Notes under the pieces: model-generated
Databases searched by the model: none
Seen by the model: the letters and a program-made list of their open reading frames with translations, nothing else
What the model was told of the DNA's origin: nothing
Position numbers and translations under genes: made by a program
In this document: positions 7,786-13,960 of the stretch, one piece after another
How positions within the stretch are numbered: position 1 is the first letter of the stretch
Layout of the letters: every line of letters starts with the position of its first letter
Assembly: GCA_002352375.1 (NCBI GenBank)
Contig: DEIH01000159.1
Span: 15,024 to 28,983, forward strand
Direction of reading: 5' to 3'
Source: Spirochaeta sp. UBA2779
Lineage (GTDB): Bacteria > Spirochaetota > Spirochaetia > DSM-2461
Length of the DNA stretch: 13,960 nucleotides

Positions 7786-7856
7786 TGCACTTGTTAGAAC
7801 ATTTTTATGTTAATATTTTAACACTATTCAGAACGGTATATGTGCAATTATTGCTA
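7771..7856 (+). repeat. Direct repeat AATTATTGCTA (7771-7781 and 7846-7856)
   Basis: An exact 11-bp sequence occurs twice, 75 bp apart. The first copy fills part of the -35/-10 spacer and touches the -10 of the predicted promoter. The second lies in the leader of the first operon gene. It could be a paired regulator site or chance in AT-rich DNA. Confidence 0.35.
7792..7823. promoter_or_regulatory. Candidate DeoR-type operator: two TGTT...AACA dyads
   Basis: TGTTAGAACA (7792-7801) lies over the predicted transcription start, and the perfect inverted repeat TGTTAA-TATT-TTAACA (7808-7823) follows 19 bp further on, centre to centre. A looser TGTT-N8-AACA (7754-7769) overlaps the -35 element. 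The E. coli DeoR operator is a TGTTAGAA/TTCTAACA palindrome, and the TGTTAGAA half-site is present exactly at 7792. A DeoR-family gene sits at the other end of the locus. That it binds here is inference, since operators differ widely within this family. Confidence 0.4.
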
Positions 7857-7878
7857 TAGCTGCAGGCTGGAGGCCGAA

Positions 7879-8646
7879 ATGGAAATTACATTAAAAGGGT
7901 TGGTAGCGGTGGTAACCGGCGGGTCCAGAGGTATCGGAGCCGCCATCAGCCTCTCACTGGCAGAATCCGGAGCAAGGGTGGTGATTAATCACTTACCGAT
8001 GGATCGTGATGTAGAAGGGTTTAATTTAATACGGAATAAAATTGAAAAAATCGGTGGGCAGTGCATTTCGGTACCCGGTGATATAACTGACAGCTCATTC
8101 TGTAATGAAATGTGCCGGATTGCCGTCGAAAAATTCGGGAGACTGGATATACTCATAAACTGTGCCGGTTTCGTTGTACAGGCCGACTGTCTGGAAGTCT
8201 CTGATGAACTCTGGAAGAACGGTATAGAGGTTAATCTTTCGGCGGCATTTTATACGAGCAGAGCGGCATTGAAGCACATGGTGGATAATGACCATGGCCG
8301 TATCATCTACATAGGCTCCTCCGGTTCAATTACCGGTGGTGGAGGCTCTGCTTTCTACTCAGCTGCCAAAGCGGGCATTAATGGTCTGGTTCGGAATCTT
8401 TCCAAGGAATTGGCACCAAACGGCATCACTGTTAATGCCGTTCTACCAGCTCTTATTGAAACTGACCTTCTTCGGGATCGTTATTCCGATCCTGAAAAGC
8501 GAAAGGTATTGGTGGAAAGGATACCAGTAGGACGACTCGGACAGGCCGAAGATGTGGCAAACACCGTAATCTTCCTGGCATCCGACAAAGCAGATTTTAT
8601 AAGCGGACAGCTCATCATCGTCGATGGTGGATCGACTTACAAATAA
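7879..8646 (+). CDS. Short-chain dehydrogenase/reductase (FabG/gluconate-dehydrogenase-like)
   Basis: The 255-residue product is a classical SDR of usual length. It has the cofactor-binding TGGSRGIG (13-20), NCAG (94-97), Asn119 in EVNL, and the catalytic Ser147, Tyr160 and Lys164 (YSAAK). The C-terminal ISGQLIIVDGG is typical. These NAD(P)-dependent enzymes interconvert alcohols and ketones. As first gene of a sugar operon, it most likely oxidises a polyol or reduces a keto sugar rather than acting in fatty acid synthesis. The cofactor preference is not clear. The ATG at 7879 follows GGAGG at 5 nt. An in-frame ATG at 7840 would add a cysteine-rich 13-residue extension but would place the ribosome binding site inside the gene. 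Two tandem TAA stops end it, 36 bp before the next gene. Confidence 0.92.
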   Translation: MEITLKGLVAVVTGGSRGIGAAISLSLAESGARVVINHLPMDRDVEGFNLIRNKIEKIGGQCISVPGDITDSSFCNEMCRIAVEKFGRLDILINCAGFVVQADCLEVSDELWKNGIEVNLSAAFYTSRAALKHMVDNDHGRIIYIGSSGSITGGGGSAFYSAAKAGINGLVRNLSKELAPNGITVNAVLPALIETDLLRDRYSDPEKRKVLVERIPVGRLGQAEDVANTVIFLASDKADFISGQLIIVDGGSTYK

Positions 8647-8664
8647 TAAATATTTTTTTGGAAC

Positions 8665-8678
8665 TACCTCAGGAGGTA
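8665..8678 (+). promoter_or_regulatory. Dyad over the ribosome binding site of the C_GCAxxG_C_C gene
   Basis: The sequence TACCTC-AG-GAGGTA is a perfect inverted repeat with 6-bp arms that contains the full Shine-Dalgarno sequence AGGAGGT (8671-8677), 5 nt before the ATG at 8683. In RNA a 5-bp stem (UACCU/AGGUA) with a CAGG loop could hide the site. It is the strongest Shine-Dalgarno sequence in the operon. Whether the dyad regulates anything is inference. Confidence 0.4.
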
Positions 8679-8682
8679 ACAA

Positions 8683-9267
8683 ATGGACAAGAAAGAAAAA
8701 GACGCAATGATTCAGAAGGCATACGATCTCGGGTTCAAATATGAACGTGACTATCGTGGATGTGCACAATGTGCCATAGCAGGCATGTATGATGCTATGG
8801 GCATTCAAAATGATGTTGTGTACAAAGCGGGAAGCGGCCTTGCCGGTGGCGGCGGTGAATGCACCACCGGTAATTGCGGTGGGTACACCGGGGCATCTAT
8901 GGTTCTGGCCTCCTTCTTCGGCAGAACGCGCGAAAAAGAGGCAACGGAAGATGGACGGGCCGACAAGTATGACTCCTTCCGTATGACCCGTGCGGTCCAT
9001 GATAAATTTGTAGAAAAATACGACAGTGTCATCTGTGAAGGCGTACAAAAGAAACTCTACCACGGAAACTCATACGATCTTCGAGAAGAAGATCAGAAAC
9101 AGGCATTTCGTGATGCCGGTGCCCATCATGATGATGACAAGTGCTGTATGGCAGTTGGAGATGGTGCCCGCTGGGGCATGGAAATATTGCTGAATGAATT
9201 GGAATCTCAGGGTATGACCCTGGACGATTTCCGTGATGCCAATGGCAATCAGAAAGATCCGGAGTAA
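8683..9267 (+). CDS. C_GCAxxG_C_C family (putative redox-active) protein
   Basis: The 194-residue product carries the features of the C_GCAxxG_C_C family (PF09719/TIGR01909): RGCAQCAIAGMYDAMG with Cys27 and Cys30, a glycine-rich GLAGGGGECTTGNCGGYTGA with Cys60 and Cys65, Cys118 in VICEGV, and a CC pair (Cys154-Cys155) near the C-terminus. The family is described as putatively redox active, possibly binding metal or cofactor through its conserved cysteines; no specific reaction is established to my knowledge. There is no signal peptide, so it is probably cytosolic. It sits inside the operon, 36 bp after the SDR gene and 3 bp before the LsrF-like gene, which ties it to the sugar pathway. It has the strongest Shine-Dalgarno sequence of the operon, suggesting high expression. 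Family assignment is firm; the function is open. Confidence 0.85.
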   Translation: MDKKEKDAMIQKAYDLGFKYERDYRGCAQCAIAGMYDAMGIQNDVVYKAGSGLAGGGGECTTGNCGGYTGASMVLASFFGRTREKEATEDGRADKYDSFRMTRAVHDKFVEKYDSVICEGVQKKLYHGNSYDLREEDQKQAFRDAGAHHDDDKCCMAVGDGARWGMEILLNELESQGMTLDDFRDANGNQKDPE

Positions 9268-9270
9268 GTT

Positions 9271-10152
9271 ATGCCTGAAGAAGATAAAGAAGGCCGCAAC
9301 TATCACGTTGAAAAAAAGGCTAAATCGGAACTCTTTTACCTTAAAGGATCAAATGAACTCGGATGGGGTATGAAAAATCGTCTGGCACGGGTGTTTAACC
9401 CCAAGGACGGCAGAACCATCATGCTCGCCATCGATCATGGCTATTTTCAGGGGCCGACGACAGGCCTGGAAAGAATTGATGTCGATATCATGCCCCTGGT
9501 CCCCTATGCAGACACTTTGATGCTCACCCGGGGTATCCTGCGTACTATTGTACCCCCATCAATAACCAAACCGATTATGGTTCGGGCTTCCGGCGGTCCA
9601 AGCATCCTGAAAGAACTCTCAAACGAAGAAATTGCCATGGATATCGAAGATGCCATTCGTCTGGGTGTCTGTGGTACCGCAATTCAGGTGTTCATCGGTG
9701 GTGAATTTGAATCCCGCAGCGTCGTAAATATGACGAAACTGGTTGATTCCGGTTTACGTTACGGGATTCCTACTATGGCCGTAACAGCCGTCGGACGTGA
9801 AATGGCAAGAACACCGAAATATTTCCGCCTGGCAACCCGGATTTGTGCTGAGCTCGGCGCACACATTGTTAAGACCTACTACACCGAAGAGGGGTTCGAG
9901 ACGATTACCGCAACCTGTCCGGTTCCAATTGTTATCGCGGGTGGAAAAAAACGGCCGGAAATGGATGCTCTGGAAATGGCATACCGGGCAATAGACCAGG
10001 GAGCCGCCGGAGTGGACATGGGACGAAATATATTCCAGTCAGATTCTCCTCATGGAATGATGCAGGCCATCAATGCTGTCGTCCATGGAAATGCAAAACC
10101 GAAGGAAGCTTTCGATCTTTACAAACAGGTTAAATCCGAGGAACAGAAATAA
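9271..10152 (+). CDS. LsrF-like class I aldolase/thiolase
   Basis: The 293-residue product closely follows E. coli LsrF along its length: WGMKNRLARVFNPKDGRTIMLA, then IDHGYFQGPTTGLERID, TRGILR, KTYYTEEGFE, PVPIVIAGGKK and GVDMGRNIFQS. LsrF is the 3-hydroxy-5-phosphonooxypentane-2,4-dione thiolase that ends degradation of the signal AI-2. Lys201 (in VKTYY) aligns with the catalytic Lys203 of LsrF, and Asp55-His56 are kept. The fold is the FbaB/DhnA-type TIM barrel. No LsrG or other lsr gene is seen here, so the substrate may be another phosphorylated keto or diketo sugar. The ribosome binding site GGAG ends against the TAA of the previous gene, with only a 3-bp gap, so the two are probably translationally linked. 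Family is certain; the exact reaction is not. Confidence 0.88.
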   Translation: MPEEDKEGRNYHVEKKAKSELFYLKGSNELGWGMKNRLARVFNPKDGRTIMLAIDHGYFQGPTTGLERIDVDIMPLVPYADTLMLTRGILRTIVPPSITKPIMVRASGGPSILKELSNEEIAMDIEDAIRLGVCGTAIQVFIGGEFESRSVVNMTKLVDSGLRYGIPTMAVTAVGREMARTPKYFRLATRICAELGAHIVKTYYTEEGFETITATCPVPIVIAGGKKRPEMDALEMAYRAIDQGAAGVDMGRNIFQSDSPHGMMQAINAVVHGNAKPKEAFDLYKQVKSEEQK

Positions 10153-10153
10153 T

Positions 10154-10867
10154 ATGAAACTCTATCAAAAACATCAAAAGGAAATCGAAGATTTTCTGTA
10201 TGTCTGCAACTGGTTGAGTGATCGTCGTTTTGTAACAAGTCACGGCGGCAACCTTGCATACAAGGTAGATGAAAATCTTTACCTTATCACTCCCACACGG
10301 CGCTATAAGAATATCCTCAAACCTGAAGATCTTGTTTTTGTGGATATTGACGGTAATACAATTGCTGGCAGTCGTGAACCCACAGGCGAGATGCCTATGT
10401 ATCTGAACCTCTTCAGATATCGTCCGGACATCCGGTCGGCTATTCATTGCCATCCGCCCTACACCAATGCCTTTGCCATCCTGAAGAAGAACTGGCTGAT
10501 GAAGCCCATCTTCCCTGAAACGATTGTTGAGGTAGGACCGGTACCGGTTGTGCCATACGGAGAGCCGATAACTCAACAACTAGCGGACAATTTCAAGCCT
10601 TTCCTGCAGAATTACAATACATTTATCATGGAAAGTCACGGTATAACAGCCATTAACCCTTCAGATATCATAAGGTTGATGCATATCGTGGATATGCTTG
10701 AGGTGAGTTCAATTTCTATTCTCTCTGCCCTCGCGGCAGGAGAGATAAAAGAGATTCCCCGAACTGAAGTGGAGAACCTGGCCAACACCATGAAAACACG
10801 TGAACTTCCGATGATAGGAGCTCCAGGGGCCAATAAAAGCATCGTCGATCTTTATTTCCCGGAGTAA
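10154..10867 (+). CDS. Class II aldolase/adducin-domain protein (fuculose-/ribulose-phosphate aldolase-like)
   Basis: The 237-residue product has the family layout: phosphate-binding SHGGNL (29-34) and TPTRRY, an acidic site in PTGEMPMY (Glu79), zinc ligands in HCH (His98 and His100), and a third histidine in ESHG (His162). The order agrees with FucA-type enzymes, which cleave sugar 1-phosphates to dihydroxyacetone phosphate and an aldehyde using Zn. The family also contains 4-epimerases (AraD), decarboxylases (OtnC) and dehydratases, so the reaction is open. The PYTNAFAILKK segment and the PVVPYG that follows look more like aldolase than epimerase. The usual SSE is TGE here, and the usual NHG is SHG. 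The ATG at 10154 starts 1 bp after the LsrF-like stop and is preferred over an overlapping start at 10073 that adds 27 untypical residues. Its Shine-Dalgarno sequence is weak, so coupling is likely. Confidence 0.85.
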   Translation: MKLYQKHQKEIEDFLYVCNWLSDRRFVTSHGGNLAYKVDENLYLITPTRRYKNILKPEDLVFVDIDGNTIAGSREPTGEMPMYLNLFRYRPDIRSAIHCHPPYTNAFAILKKNWLMKPIFPETIVEVGPVPVVPYGEPITQQLADNFKPFLQNYNTFIMESHGITAINPSDIIRLMHIVDMLEVSSISILSALAAGEIKEIPRTEVENLANTMKTRELPMIGAPGANKSIVDLYFPE

Positions 10868-10871
10868 TTTT

Positions 10872-12389
10872 ATGCATACGTATTTAAGTCTGGATATAGG
10901 AACAACAGGAACGAAGGTTGCACTGGTATCTGAAGTCGGTAAAACCATCAATGATGCGTATGCTGAATATACAATTGATGCCCCACGATCCGGATTCGCT
11001 GAACAGGATCCTGAAGCCTGGTGGAACGCTATAGTAGCAGGCTGTCAGTCTCTTCGGGAATCGAATCCGGTGGAAATGGAAGCTGTTATGGCCGTTGGAA
11101 TTTGCGGACAGATGCACACTCATGTTTATCTGGACAGTAAAGGACGGCTTCTCCGTTCGGCGATAACCTGGATGGATCAACGTGCTCAGCACATCGTCGA
11201 AGAACTCAATGCCGACAGGGAAATATCGACATTGATTATGGACGAAACATCCAACAATGCAACATCAACTTATACTGCTCCCCAGGTTTCCTGGGTTCAG
11301 AAAAACGATCCTGACACATGGGCTCGAACAGAACATGTTCTTGTTGCCAAGGATTTCATTAAATACCGCCTCACCGGCGAAATGATGACCGATTATTCGG
11401 AGGCTTCGGGGACACTGCTTTTCGATGTTCGAAACCGTAAGTGGTCTGAAAAGATGTTCAATCTCTTTTCCATACCCCGATCAGTATTTCCTGACGCGGC
11501 TCCTTCCACAACCGTCTCCGGCTATGTTACCAGAGAGACCGCTGGACTGACCGGTATACCGGAGGGTACCCCGGTGACAAACGGCAGCTCCGACAATTCC
11601 GCCGCGGCTCTGGGTGCTGGAATGACGGATAAAGGTCAGGTAACTCTTATCATCGGTACTGCGGGGGTTATCAGTGCCTGTAGTGACACACCCCTGCCCG
11701 ACGATAGAAACCGCGTGCTCTGCTGGAACTACTGCCTTGAAGACCGATGGATCAATCTGGGTGTTATGCAGACCGCCGGTGAGTCCCTTAACTGGTTCAA
11801 GAATGCATTTGAAACCGGCAAGGATAAAAGTAGTGGAGATATTTTCTCCGTTTACGATAATGAAACTGCCGAGGTACCCGACGGCAGTGACGGTTTGCTT
11901 TTTTTACCCTACCTCAACGGGGAACGAACACCCTATTGGGATCCACATGCCCGGGGTGTATTTTTCGGTGTAAATATCAGGTCAACCAAGGCTCACTTTG
12001 TTAAATCAATCATGGAGGGTGTCTCCTTTTCCTTACGCAATAATATCGAAACTGTTGAATCCCTTGGGATGTCTGTTAATCAGGTACAGGCGGTTGGTGG
12101 CGGCCTGAAGAGCCCCGTATGGTTATCGGTTTTATCCCAGATAATTGGACGTCCCATCAATACCGTTGCCAATCCACATACGGGAAATGTCGGGAACAGC
12201 ATAATTGCAGGACTGGCTCTAGGAGAGTTTTCCTCGGTTCATGAAGCCACAAATCGACTTATAAAAGTAGATAAAACAGTTGAATCCCAGCCGAGTGATG
12301 TATATGAGAAACGATACGCCCATTTCCTCGGGCTTTACGAAGATCTTAAAGGACGATTCGCATCATACGACAGAGATGCCATGAGCTGA
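10872..12389 (+). CDS. FGGY-family carbohydrate kinase, xylulokinase-like
   Basis: The 505-residue product has xylulokinase length and landmarks: LDIGTTGTKVALV (7-19), GQMH (79-82), ITWMDQRA (98-105), SSDNSAAALGAG with the likely catalytic base Asp241, GLLFLPYLNGERTPYWDP (341-358), a full FGGY signature 2 at about 362-383, and AVGGGLKSPVWLSV (407-420). FGGY kinases phosphorylate ketoses and polyols with ATP. The sequence resembles XylB more than LsrK or glycerol kinase, but substrate range within the group is broad. It starts 4 bp after the class II aldolase stop, with GGAG 7 nt before the ATG, and closes the operon. Only 7 bp separate it from the convergent deoR-type gene, and no terminator is visible between them. 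Together with two aldolases it suggests phosphorylation of a ketose before cleavage. Confidence 0.9.
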   Translation: MHTYLSLDIGTTGTKVALVSEVGKTINDAYAEYTIDAPRSGFAEQDPEAWWNAIVAGCQSLRESNPVEMEAVMAVGICGQMHTHVYLDSKGRLLRSAITWMDQRAQHIVEELNADREISTLIMDETSNNATSTYTAPQVSWVQKNDPDTWARTEHVLVAKDFIKYRLTGEMMTDYSEASGTLLFDVRNRKWSEKMFNLFSIPRSVFPDAAPSTTVSGYVTRETAGLTGIPEGTPVTNGSSDNSAAALGAGMTDKGQVTLIIGTAGVISACSDTPLPDDRNRVLCWNYCLEDRWINLGVMQTAGESLNWFKNAFETGKDKSSGDIFSVYDNETAEVPDGSDGLLFLPYLNGERTPYWDPHARGVFFGVNIRSTKAHFVKSIMEGVSFSLRNNIETVESLGMSVNQVQAVGGGLKSPVWLSVLSQIIGRPINTVANPHTGNVGNSIIAGLALGEFSSVHEATNRLIKVDKTVESQPSDVYEKRYAHFLGLYEDLKGRFASYDRDAMS

Positions 12390-12396
12390 GAGGCAT

Positions 12397-13197
12397 TTAA
12401 AAAGAATTATCTGGCGTTTTAGGGGCAAGCATAATCGTTGCGCCACTTTCGATAAGCTTCTCCCGCATCTCCTCATCAAGTTCCCAGTCGGTAATGATTG
12501 AAGAAAATTCATCCACTTCGGCAAAATGACCGGTTCGCACCAGCCCGCATTTGCTGCTGTCGGCGACCAGGAAGGATTGTGCACTGTTTTCTATTGCCGC
12601 ACGTTTAATTGGAATCTCAGATTGCCCCGAACTTGTTACACCGAGATCCACACGAATACCATTCGCGGATATAAATGCTTTGGAACTGCGATTACGGCTG
12701 AGAAGCTGAAGTCCTTCAGGACTATCGAAATTCTGTGACTCAGGGTGAAAGATACCGCCGGAGAGTACAATTCGGGTATTTTTACGATAAGCAATGTGAT
12801 TGATAATATTCAGGCTGTAACAGAGAACCGTCATTTCAAGATTCGGATCTACATGTTCGAGAATCAGTTCTACAGTCGATCCCGCATCAAAGAAGACAAC
12901 ATCACCGTCAACAATGAGTGATGCAGCTAGTTTCGCTATACCTCTCTTCTCATCCACATTTGTCGTCTCAGCCGATGTAAGGGAGTACCCTTTGGATCCC
13001 GGTTTTCTGTTATTACGTTCGGAAACAATAACGCCTCCACGGTAAGTTCGTACTAGCCCGGAATCTTCGAGAATTTCCATGTCCCGCCTGATCGTCATGA
13101 CGGAAACATTGAGCCTGGCAGCTAGATCCTTGATAGTTATTGAATTAGCTTCTGCTATGAGTTCCTGCAAATAATCGAGTCTTGACTGTTTTTTCAC
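12397..13197 (-). CDS. DeoR-family transcriptional repressor
   Basis: The 266-residue product has an N-terminal winged helix-turn-helix (about residues 6-58, ITIKDLAARLNVSVMTIRRD then GLVRTYRGG). It also has a C-terminal DeoR sensor domain (about 76-235) with DEKRGIAKLAASLIVDGDVV, FFDAGST (103-109) and FLVADSSKCG. DeoR-family proteins usually repress sugar catabolic operons and are released by a phosphorylated sugar intermediate, so the kinase product is a plausible inducer. The start is GTG at 13197, with no in-frame ATG near it and only a weak AGG upstream. The gene lies 53 bp after the ABC permease on the same strand and may be co-transcribed with it. It converges on the catabolic operon, whose promoter region carries TGTT...AACA dyads. 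Confidence 0.93.
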   Translation of the reverse strand: MKKQSRLDYLQELIAEANSITIKDLAARLNVSVMTIRRDMEILEDSGLVRTYRGGVIVSERNNRKPGSKGYSLTSAETTNVDEKRGIAKLAASLIVDGDVVFFDAGSTVELILEHVDPNLEMTVLCYSLNIINHIAYRKNTRIVLSGGIFHPESQNFDSPEGLQLLSRNRSSKAFISANGIRVDLGVTSSGQSEIPIKRAAIENSAQSFLVADSSKCGLVRTGHFAEVDEFSSIITDWELDEEMREKLIESGATIMLAPKTPDNSF

Positions 13198-13250
13198 TGT
13201 TACATCATACCTGAATAACCCACTCTACTAATACCTTCTAATCCCATTTA

Positions 13251-13960
13251 TTAATTCTTATCACTCACAGTTTGCAGTTTCAAAGCCGCTTCATTCTGCT
13301 TTTTCAACTGATATTGATCGATTACCACCGCAAGAATAACAACAAGACCCTTAATGACTGTCTGCCAGAATGAAGAAACACCCACCATAACCAATCCGTC
13401 GTTCAGGACGCCGAGTATCAGAGCACCGACAATGGAGCCGCCGACAGAACCCCGTCCACCGCTCAGGGATGTACCCCCCAGAACAACCGCTGCTATCGCC
13501 GTTAATTCATAGGATTCTCCCGTCGCCGGATGACTGGCAACCAATTGGGAAGCGAGAATCAACCCGGTAAGTGCAGCTGTGAATCCCGAAAACATATACG
13601 TTGCCATTTTTACACGGTTGACTCGTATACCGGAAAGCTTCGCTGCATCTTCATTCCCGCCTACTGCAAACACATGACGGCCAATTGGAGTTTTCCTGGA
13701 AACATAAGCTGCAATGATACCAATGAAAATAGCGATCCATACCACCAGCGGAATATTCAAAAAGGTCCCGGAACCCAGGCGGGGGAAACCCGTATTTCCC
13801 AATGCCGGATCTCCAACCAGATTCGGGAAAGTTTTTCCTCCGGATCTCAAAAGCGCAAAACCCCGGGCCATGTAGAGAAGGCCCAGGGTTGCGATAAAAG
13901 GAGCAACACCGAGCTTCGTTACAAGTAATCCGTTGATTGAACCCAGAAGAACTCCGATCA
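13251..13960 (-). CDS. Ribose-type sugar ABC transporter permease (5' end outside window)
   Basis: The 235 visible residues, running in from the right edge, match the C-terminal three quarters of RbsC-type permeases: SINGLLVTKLGVAPFIATLG near the edge, RKTPIGRHVFAVGGNEDAAKLSGIRV (the cytoplasmic loop that contacts the ATPase), IAAVVLGGTSLSGGRGSVGGS and GLVMVGVSSFWQ. The C-terminus ends in VVIDQYQLKKQ and a short charged tail. Several hydrophobic helices alternate with these loops, as expected for an integral inner-membrane protein. About 85-100 N-terminal residues are missing because of the window edge; an internal ATG at 13871 is not the start. The cognate ATPase and binding protein are probably further right. 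It presumably imports the substrate of the neighbouring catabolic operon. The exact sugar is unknown. Confidence 0.92.
   Translation of the reverse strand, partial: IGVLLGSINGLLVTKLGVAPFIATLGLLYMARGFALLRSGGKTFPNLVGDPALGNTGFPRLGSGTFLNIPLVVWIAIFIGIIAAYVSRKTPIGRHVFAVGGNEDAAKLSGIRVNRVKMATYMFSGFTAALTGLILASQLVASHPATGESYELTAIAAVVLGGTSLSGGRGSVGGSIVGALILGVLNDGLVMVGVSSFWQTVIKGLVVILAVVIDQYQLKKQNEAALKLQTVSDKN

Noticed and set aside
7700..7870. Riboswitch in the operon leader
   Set aside because: The leader is AT-rich with only very short inverted repeats, and I recognise no conserved aptamer core.
7840..7878. In-frame upstream extension of the SDR gene starting with MCNYCYSC
   Set aside because: The GGAGG ribosome binding site (7869-7873) sits inside the extension directly before the ATG at 7879, and SDRs start close to the TGG.RGIG motif. 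The cysteines are probably chance.
8443..9063. Long minus-strand frame (206 codons) across the SDR/C_GCAxxG_C_C junction
   Set aside because: It lies opposite two well-supported genes and has no recognisable domain; it is a shadow frame.
1..13960. CRISPR arrays, tRNA genes, insertion sequences or phage attachment sites
   Set aside because: I saw no regularly spaced repeats, cloverleaf sequences, transposase motifs or long terminal repeats in the window.

Overview
The window looks like a chromosomal segment of a fermentative or anaerobic bacterium of roughly 50% G+C. The mix of genes (stand-alone rpsD, GAF/HD-GYP signalling protein, ribose-type ABC permeases, a C_GCAxxG_C_C protein) would fit a free-living spirochaete of the Spirochaeta/Sediminispirochaeta type. 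That placement is inference; no marker here proves it.

Left part (1-7147), mostly housekeeping and orphan genes. A GAF/HD-GYP gene runs off the left edge on the minus strand. Divergent from it is rpsD (ribosomal protein S4), with its own promoter, a structured leader that may hide its ribosome binding site, and a strong intrinsic terminator. Next come a small exported protein of unknown function (minus), a PfkB-family 1-phosphofructokinase/tagatose-6-phosphate kinase-like gene (plus), a membrane-anchored protein with an RGIRDHSWGKRDW motif (minus, overlapping the kinase gene tail-to-tail by 4 bp), and an 805-residue enzyme built like rifampin phosphotransferase (plus).

Middle (7148-7878). 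This stretch holds a frameshifted remnant of the C-terminus of a ribose-type ABC permease, then an AT-rich intergenic region. Its right end carries a TTGACA promoter and two TGTT...AACA dyads that look like operators.

Right part (7879-13960), a carbohydrate catabolic locus. Five closely spaced plus-strand genes encode a short-chain dehydrogenase, a cysteine-rich C_GCAxxG_C_C protein, an LsrF-like aldolase/thiolase, a class II (fuculose-phosphate type) aldolase and a xylulokinase-like FGGY kinase. Facing them on the minus strand are a DeoR-family repressor and the 3' end of a ribose-type ABC permease gene that runs off the right edge. The likely logic is ABC import, oxidation or reduction by the SDR, phosphorylation by the FGGY kinase, and C-C cleavage by the aldolases, under DeoR control. 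The substrate cannot be read from sequence. The presence of both an LsrF-type enzyme and a class II aldolase with a C_GCAxxG_C_C protein, and without a visible LsrG or a typical LsrK, makes this the most likely undescribed system in the window.
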